Source of the DNA: Papio anubis
Lineage: Eukaryota; Chordata; Mammalia; Primates; Cercopithecidae
Length of the DNA stretch: 64,000 nucleotides
Assembly: GCF_008728515.1 (NCBI RefSeq)
Contig: NC_044988.1
Span: 29,532,998-29,596,997 of the forward strand
Direction of reading: 5' to 3'
The first letter of the stretch is position 1; every line of letters starts with the position of its first letter. This document shows, one piece after another, positions 57,622 to 64,000 of the stretch. Position numbers and translations under genes: made by a program. The notes under the pieces are model-generated. The model had not been told where the DNA came from and did not search any database. It was given only the letters and a program-made list of their open reading frames with translations.

Positions 57622-58216
57622 ATTTTTATTTTATTTATTTTTTATTTTTTGAGACAGAGTCTCGCTCTGTCACCCAGGCTGGAGTGTGTAATCTTGGCTC
57701 TCTGTAGCCTCCACCTCCTCGGTTCAAGTGGTTCTCATGCACCTCAGCCTCCCGAGTAGCTGGGATTATAGATGTGTGCCATGACGCCCAGCTAATTTTT
57801 TTTTTTTTTTTCCCAATGGAGTTTGGCTCTGTCTCCCAGACTGGAGTGCAATGGCGTAATCTTAGATTACTGCAACCTCTGCCTCCCGGGTTCAAGCAAT
57901 TCTTTCACCTCAGCCTCCCGAGTAGCTGGGATTACAGGTACCCACCATCATGCCCAGCTAATTTTTGTACAGACAGGGTTTCACTGTGTTGGCCAGGCTG
58001 GTCTTGAACTCCTGATCTCAGGTGATCCACCTGCCTTCCCAAAGTGCTGGGATTACAGGCGTGAGCCACTGTGCCCAGCCTAATTTTTGTATTTTTAGTA
58101 GAGACGAGATTTCTCCACGTTGGCCAGGCTGGTCTTGAACCCCTGACCTCAGGTGATCTACCTGTCTCGGCCTCCCAAAGTGCTGGGATTATAGGCCTGA
58201 GCCACTGCACCCAGCC
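57622..58216 (-). mobile_element. Outer Alu, split by another Alu
   Basis: 57622-57800 and 58081-58216 join at 'gctaatttttgtattttta', the middle linker region. Antisense. Confidence 0.92.
57801..58080 (-). mobile_element. Inner Alu, same strand as host Alu
   Basis: Complete antisense Alu flanked by TAATTTTT at 57793-57800 and 58081-58088. Starts in a T tail and ends GTGCCCAGCC at 58080. A deletion near 'tttttgtacagacagggttt' removes part of the linker. Confidence 0.92.
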
Positions 58217-59035
58217 ACCATTTCTAAATGTCTGTGTTGCAGTGAAATTTTAAAAGGGAGAGCTAAATTTTGATGTCAGTTTTTAAATAGATGCTGCCAA
58301 GAGCCATGTTGATAGCCCAAACCAATTTTCCATTTACACCAGTGATACACTTCAGGCCTGAAAAATGTAGTCCAGTGTGGGAAGAAGCCCTGTGATGGTG
58401 AGAAATGCAGTAAGAAACTGGGTTTTCCCATGGAACTGATAATTAATGCAATCAGATGTGAACAGTATGTTTCAGGATAGTCTGGACATGAATGTGTATA
58501 ATCTGTCTTTATCAGATAAACAAATAAAAGTGTTTGAGCTAATCGTTGTTTCCTGAGTTAGAAGAATCCTCCTTATCAGATACCTGCTTTGGTCACTGGA
58601 AGGAAAGTAGAACATCCATCTTGGTGTTCCTCCTTGTTTCTTGGTACTCTGTATATCCTTTCCAAGAGACGGGTTTGTTTTATAAAATGGCTAAGATCAT
58701 CATCACCACCATGAACAACATGCAAATGGAGCTGCTGCACAAAGTTTAGGGTGTTCTACTAAACGTTGGGATTCCAGATAATTTTAAGGCTTGTTACCCT
58801 GTACTGAAGAAACATGGAACAGAGGCATCGTCAAATCCTAAGTGCAACGAAGCTTAGCCCGTGTCCTTTGTTGATGGGGGAGTGATTCAGTAAGAAAGAA
58901 TCCAGTGATTTTTTTTCTCTACCTATTTTTATCTTACACTCTTGCCATTTCTTCTAATACCTTTTTGTCCTATCTTAACCTTCACCTATCAACTTACCCG
59001 GATCTTAATGACAGGGAAATTCATACATTTTAGTT
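58217..59035. other. Unassigned sequence
   Basis: Frame 58546-58749 stays open for 67 codons but no domain or splice pair supports it. No repeat family is recognised. Confidence 0.35.
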
Positions 59036-59285
59036 TTTTTAAGAACTACTTTATTGAGATATAATTCACAAACTGTACAGTCCACCCTTTAAAATATATG
59101 ATGCAATGGTTTTTAGTAAATTCACATCATCATGTGACCACTGCCACAAACAACATTCGAACATTTTCATCACCCCAAAAAGAGAACCCATGCCCATTGG
59201 CAATCAAAAGCCCATTTCCCCCCCAACCACCACACAGCCCCCAGCACTAGGCAATCATTATTCTACTTTCTATGTCCATGGGTAT
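59036..59285 (-). mobile_element. L1M 3' UTR, antisense
   Basis: 'tttattgagatataattcac', 'gtttttagtaaattcacatc', 'cattttcatcaccccaaaaa' and 'attattctactttctatgtc' in the standard antisense order. Same group as the segments at 15115 and 18425. Confidence 0.85.
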
Positions 59286-60514
59286 ATTAAATACTGTGTT
59301 TTAATTGGGGGATAGGATGCCAGTAGTCAGAAAGGTTGAGCTCACATGAACTGTTGGCTTGGATTTCTGTGCGGATTAAACCAGCTTACTTCTGACACGG
59401 CAGGTGCTGGACTTTTTAACCTCTTTCCTCATTGTGCTCTCTGGCTTGTTACCTCTGTATCATAAAAGCATGAAAGGTCCTAGAATAAATGGGTCTGCAG
59501 AAAACTGCATGGTTAAGTTACCCCATTTGTGTTTTACAAAGATAGCGGAAGGGAATAACCTTTATCTTTGAGGGTCACATACAAAAAGCGATTTTCTCAT
59601 CCTGCCTAACCTTAAAAAATCGACATTATTTTTACAGCAGCTTCTCTAAATTGACTTACACTTGAACAAACTAAAAACTGCAAGAAGAGTAGAGCTTAGC
59701 TGGCAGACGTAGTTTTGAACAAGTTTTTGATTTTGCTAATCTTGGTAGTGCATAAGATCACTTGTGTAAATTTCCTGTAGAAAAATTCTTGGTTCTTGGA
59801 CACAGAACAGTGTGATGGTTTACATTTCTATGAATTGCCAGCTGATAAAATTATCCTCCTTTGAGTGGGAGAAGAATTCAAGCCAGACAAGAACTTTTGT
59901 GGTAGGTAACTCTTACTTGAAATTTATTTGAATTTCTAGAGGCAAATTAATTTCTCTCTCTTTCACAATAAATAGGGGCCCGTCACCTTTTTTTTTTTCT
60001 CTCTATCTAGTGAGCTGCTTCTATAGATGGAAGAAAGTTAGTGCTTCCTTTTGATATTTTGAGAGTTTTATTTTTAGGCCTCTCCTTGGCTTTCTTTTCT
60101 CCTTGTAAAGCCAGTGTCAAAGTAATGGCAATGGTAAGTATGCTTAGCGTTCTAAATTTTTTTAATGCATGTTTATTACTAAGTAATTTATCTCCTTTTC
60201 TTCTACTTTTTAATAAAAAAGAGGAAAGCCTATTTGGAAACATATAAAAATAGCACAGGATAGGTCATTTTTAAGGTTCTCGTCAGATCACAATTTGGAA
60301 AGATCTTATCCTTTAAAACAAAAGTTTTGAACCAAGGATCCGTTGAAGGTAGGAAGTGACCCTCATTGATCTCCATCTTCCTTTGAAATTTCATACAGAT
60401 TTTTTGATGTGTGTTTGGTGTGTATCTTTATTTTCTGGTGAGAAGATCCCTAACTTTAATAAGCATCAAAGTCACTGCCTTTAAATATCTTTTTGATTAC
60501 TTTTACTGTAGCTA
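59286..60514. other. Unassigned sequence
   Basis: No repeat family, exon or RNA gene is recognised up to the duplicated Alu segment. Confidence 0.35.
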
Positions 60515-60638
60515 CTTCTCAGTAGCTGGGATTACAGATGTCCACCACCATGCCCAGCTAATTTTTGTAGTTTTGTATAGATGGAGTTTTGCCATGTTGG
60601 CCAGGCTGGTCTCAAACTCCTAACCTTAAGCGATCTGC
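60515..60638 (-). repeat. 124-bp inverted copy of part of the Alu at 62314
   Basis: Matches the reverse complement of 62369-62492 at 123 of 124 positions, including substitutions private to that Alu ('gtagttttgtatagatggag', 'ctaaccttaagcgatctgc'). The one difference is CA/TG at a CpG. It has no A tail, no Alu ends and no target-site duplication, so it did not arise by normal Alu insertion. Confidence 0.94.
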
Positions 60639-60869
60639 TTTTTGCCATTTAAAAACATCTTTCAAATACTAGTTAACTCTTAAATGCTTTTTTAGCAGAT
60701 ATAAGATCCTTTTTACAGTACCTTTTTTTGGTTTGTTTAATACCTACCCAAAATTTTGGTCCAAGCTTTAGGGGCCTTCTCCCATAAGAATTCGGTTTAA
60801 AAGCAAAAGATTTTTAACATAAATAAACTAGAATTTGCTTTTTTAAAAAAAAAAAAATTAATTAATTAA
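60639..60869. other. Unassigned AT-rich sequence
   Basis: Nothing recognised. An A run and (TTAA)n steps near 60846-60870 border the next Alu. Confidence 0.4.
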
Positions 60870-61166
60870 TTATTTTTTGAGACAGAGTCTCGCTTTGTTG
60901 CCCAGGCTGGAGTGCAGTGGGATGATCTTGGCTCACTGCAGCCTCCGCCTCTGCCTCCTGGGTTCAAGCAATTCTTCTGCCTCAGCCTCCTGAGTAGCTG
61001 GGATTACAGGTGCCTGCCACTGTGCCCAGCTAATTTTTGTATTTTTGGTAGAGACGGGGTTTCACCATGTTGCCCAGACTGGTCTCGAACTCCTGACTTC
61101 AGTTGGTCCACCCACCTTGGCCTCCCAAAGTGCCGGGATTGCAGGTGTGAGCTGCCGCGCCTGGCC
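60870..61166 (-). mobile_element. Alu (S-type)
   Basis: Antisense Alu. Head ends CGCGCCTGGCC near 61166. A short duplication in 'cctccgcctctgcctcctgg'. Confidence 0.94.
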
Positions 61167-61509
61167 TTGATTTGTTTTTGCATGTGAGAAAATGTGTGTT
61201 CTAGTGCAGTGTCATGTGTCATAAGGAGCATGATTTGTTCTTATCAATGCAATGATTACATTGGTTCTTCTACATGTAGTAGAATGCTGCTAGTAATGTG
61301 GTAATGCTAGTCGCCAGTCTTTTTAATCTCTATAACAGAGGATGCAGAAGTAGAGCAGGTCCTGGCCTTGTAGGTCTAGAGACCGAGCTATAGTGTCTTC
61401 TGGGAATGCACTTAAACAAAACACAGGTTTATAAATTGCTATGGTCACTAAGGTTTCAGTCAAGATGGTAAGTACCTATGATTTGTGTGTATGTGCTACC
61501 CTTTTGAGA
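61167..61509. other. Unassigned sequence
   Basis: Nothing recognised. Confidence 0.4.
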
Positions 61510-61514
61510 AGCAT

Positions 61515-61924
61515 TGATTAGTCCGTTCTCTCACTGCTATAAAGAAATACTGGAGATTGGGTAATTTATAAAGAAAAGGGGTTTAATTGGCTCAAGGTTC
61601 CGCAGGCCATGCGGAAAGCATGGTGGCTTCTGGGGAGGCCTCAGGAAACTTAGAATCATGGCAGAAGGCAAAGGGAAAGCAGGCACATCTTACGTGGCCA
61701 GAGCAGGAGGAAGAGAGGAGAGAGGTGCTACACACTTAAATAACCAGATTTCACAGTAACTCACTGACTCACTATCACAAGAACAGCACCCAGGGGATGG
61801 TGCTAGCCCATTCATGAGAGCTCTGCCCCCATGATCCAATCACCTCCCACTAGGCCCCACCTCCAACACTGGGGATTACAGTTCAGCGTGAGACTTGGTG
61901 GGGACACAGATCTAAACCATATCA
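61515..61924 (-). mobile_element. MST/THE1-type MaLR solitary LTR, antisense
   Basis: TGATTAGTCC at the left and AACCATATCA at the right, with exact 5-bp flanks AGCAT at 61510-61514 and 61925-61929. 'gtttaattggctcaaggttc' and 'ggtggcttctggggaggcct' are standard. 410 bp, MSTA/MSTB-like. Confidence 0.93.
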
Positions 61925-61999
61925 AGCATTAATATCACTATTAACCTGTGTGAAAAGGAACTGAATTCTGCTGTGACATTTTTTGTTTAAGAATTAGGC

Positions 62000-62300
62000 C
62001 CTAGCGGGCATGGTGCCTCACGCCTGTAATCCTAGCACTTTGGAAGGCTGAGGCGGGTGGAGTGCCTGAGCTCAGGAGTTCAGACCAGCCTGGGCAACAC
62101 GGTGAAACCCCGTCTCCACTAAAATACAAAAGAAATTATCCAGGCATGGCGGTGTTCACCTGTAGTCTCAGCTACTCAGGAGGCTCAGGCAGGAGAATTG
62201 CTTGAACCCGGGAGGTGGAGGTTGCAATGAGCAGAGATTACGCCACTGTACTCCAACCTCAGTGATGGGGCAAGACTCCATCTCTACAAAAAAAAAAAAG
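62000..62300 (+). mobile_element. Alu (S-type)
   Basis: Sense Alu with exact 10-bp flanks AGAATTAGGC at 61990-61999 and 62301-62310. Confidence 0.95.
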
Positions 62301-62313
62301 AGAATTAGGCTTA

Positions 62314-62606
62314 GGGAGCGCGTGGTGTCTCACGTCTGTAATCTTAGCAGTTTGGGAAGCTGAGGTGGGCAGATCGCTTAAGGTTAGGAGTTTGAGACCA
62401 GCCTGGCCAACATGGCAAAACTCCATCTATACAAAACTACAAAAATTAGCTGGGCGTGGTGGTGGACATCTGTAATCCCAGCTACTGAGAAGGCTGAGGC
62501 AGGAGAATCGCTTGAACCCGGGAGCTGGAGGTTGCAGTGAGCCGAGATCATACCATTGCACTCCAGGCTGGGTGGCACAATGAGACTCCGTCTTAAAAAA
62601 AAAATA
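62314..62606 (+). mobile_element. Alu, diverged, source of the 124-bp copy
   Basis: Sense Alu with many private changes ('gcgcgtggtgtctcacgtct', 'taatcttagcagtttgggaa'). A tail with T at 62594-62606. It adjoins the previous Alu directly. Confidence 0.92.
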
Positions 62607-62621
62607 AGCAGTGAAATAAAA

Positions 62622-62728
62622 GAAGTCATATATTTAAGAAATGAAATCCCTAATGTTTAAAAAGTATTTAATGTATAAATTTGTCTATTTTTTTATATTA
62701 GGGATTTCATTTTTTAAAATATGACTTC
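62622..62728. repeat. 33-bp inverted repeat (hairpin)
   Basis: Left arm 62622-62654 and right arm 62697-62728 share GAAGTCATAT and ATGAAATCCCTAAT. About 30 of 33 pair, around a 42-nt AT-rich loop. It lies between two Alus and is not Alu sequence. Confidence 0.9.
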
Positions 62729-62729
62729 A

Positions 62730-63024
62730 AGCCAGGCGTGGTGGCTTATGCCTATAATCCCAGCACTTTCGGAGGCCAAGATGGGCAGATCACCTGAGAT
62801 CAGGAGTTCAAGACCAGCCTGGCCAACACGGTGAAACCCCATTTCTACTAAAAATACAGAAATTAGCTGGGCGTGGTGGTGGCATGCACCTATAATCCCA
62901 GCTACTCGGGAGGCTGAGGCAGGAGAATTGCTTGAACCCCAGAGGTGGAGGTTGCAGTGAGCTGAGATCTTGCCACTGCACTTCAGCTTGAGCGACAGAG
63001 CGAGACTCCATCTAAAAAAAATAA
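62730..63024 (+). mobile_element. Alu (S-type)
   Basis: Sense Alu beginning at the outer edge of the hairpin. Tail 'taaaaaaaataaatt' ends near 63024. Confidence 0.93.
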
Positions 63025-63340
63025 ATTGGTCTATACAACAAAAACAAAGCATTAGGAAATTATCTCATGATTTAGGCACAAAATTAAAAGATATATTTCA
63101 ACAAACATTTATTGAATGCTTACCCATTTGACTGGATGATGTGTAGGAATAACAAGAGGTCTGAGGCATCGTAGTGGACCCATGGAGCTGATAATTTCAA
63201 GGCAGAGTAGACACTTTGTAAGTTTCTCTAAGTTTGTTTAGGATACCTGTTTTGACAACCATACAGATCTTCAGAAAATAGGGATTATCACCAGGCACCA
63301 CAAGGAAATAGGTGGAAAAATATTTAAAAATAAATTGTAA
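63025..63340. other. L2-like and unassigned
   Basis: 63096-63200 ('caacaaacatttattgaatg', then 'cccatggagctgataatttc') resembles an L2/MIR-type fragment. The rest is unassigned. Confidence 0.4.
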
Positions 63341-63475
63341 GCCAAGCATAGTGGTTAATGCCTGTAATCTCAGCATGTGATTTGGGAGGCCAAGCTAGGA
63401 GGATCACTTGAGGCCAGGAGTTCAAGACCAGTCTGGGCAACATGGTAAGACCCGTATCTACTTAAAAAAAATTTT
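63341..63475 (+). mobile_element. Alu monomer (FLAM / AluJ-like)
   Basis: Left monomer only, with a small insertion ('agcatgtgatttgggaggc') and an A-rich end. 'ggatcacttgaggccaggag' fits old Alu. Confidence 0.75.
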
Positions 63476-63811
63476 TAATAAAATTTAAAATAAGTCAATT
63501 GTAGTAAAAATGTAGGTTATGTTTCTCTGTCTGAAAATAAGCTATTCTGAAAAGCTAAGCTTTCCCAATGGTACGTGAGTTCTCTCTCTAATTATATCTT
63601 CTGTATTCCTCTCTCACTTAAATAATTTTCTTTTCAAAACTTTTTGAAGTTATATGCTTTCAGTCTTTGTATAATAATATATTGAACATGATTTAATCAT
63701 CTCTTAGGTTCATTGTTTTCAATCATATTATTGTATTGTACTGTGATGACAATGTCCCTAGGAACTGGACAGTTTATAGAGCAATTTGCCGGATCATTTT
63801 TGTTTTTTAAG
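63476..63811. other. Unassigned sequence
   Basis: Nothing recognised. Confidence 0.4.
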
Positions 63812-64000
63812 TATCTTTTTTTTAAAGACAGTCTCTGTCACCCAGGCTGGAGTGCAGTTGTACAATCTCGGCTCCTGCAATCTCCGCCTCCCAGGTTCAA
63901 GCAATTCGTGCATCTCAGCCTCCCAAGCAGCTGGGATGGGACTACAGGTGCATGCCACCATGCCTGGCTAATTTTTTAAATATTTTTAGTAGAGACAGGG
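63812..64000 (-). mobile_element. Alu, cut by the window end
   Basis: Antisense Alu starting in a short T run. The first monomer end to 'agtagagacaggg' is present; the rest lies outside the window. A 'gggatgggactacagg' duplication is internal. Confidence 0.9.

Noticed and set aside
58546..58749. 67-codon frame as a small protein gene
   Set aside because: No domain, no splice or promoter context; compatible with chance.
1..64000. A prokaryote-type system such as CRISPR, toxin-antitoxin, prophage or an operon
   Set aside because: The repeat content is entirely primate and no clustered coding genes or spaced direct repeats of that kind exist.

Overview
The window looks like primate, almost certainly human, nuclear DNA. 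It holds about 40 Alu copies of J, S and Y type on both strands, fragments of L1, HAL1, L2 and MIR, MaLR and ERV1-class solitary LTRs, and Tigger and hAT fossils. I see no bacterial-style gene organisation, CRISPR array, rRNA, tRNA or CpG island. I recognise no complete protein-coding gene. Most long open frames are antisense or sense translations of Alu, L1 or LTR sequence, so the window is best read as intergenic or intronic DNA. I cannot name the locus.

Layout. 1-6 kb: mostly unassigned sequence with a HAL1-like fragment (2.0-2.7 kb), a 101-bp tandem duplication (3.0-3.2 kb) and MIR pieces. 6-11 kb: Alu-split MIR, L1M fragments, and an L2 carrying first an Alu and then a solitary LTR with clear target-site duplications. 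11.8-13.3 kb: a 140-bp inverted duplication. 13.5-21 kb: Alus, two Tigger-type transposons and three antisense L1 3' regions, one with a young AluYd-like insertion. 21-44 kb: alternating unassigned sequence and Alus, with a THE1-type LTR split by an Alu, a palindromic AT array (25.6 kb), a hAT element (32.0 kb), MER20 (33.2 kb) and a sense L1 3' half (41.1-42.8 kb). 44.3-46.5 kb: a roughly 613-bp inverted duplication around a 633-bp spacer. 47-58 kb: dense Alus, an L2, an antisense solitary LTR that split an older repeat, MER5A, an MLT1-like LTR and an Alu inside an Alu. 59-64 kb: L1 3' UTR, an MST-type LTR, a cluster of Alus, a 124-bp inverted copy of an Alu segment, and a foldback.

The main non-routine signal is a set of local duplications without retrotransposition hallmarks. 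Three are inverted: 124 bp with one mismatch, 140 bp with five mismatches, and about 613 bp at roughly 90% identity. One is a 101-bp tandem copy. Short foldbacks lie nearby. They look like products of replication-template switching at different ages. The larger arms could form hairpin RNA if transcribed. All identities were counted by eye, and repeat family names come from memory of consensus sequences, so subfamily labels are approximate.
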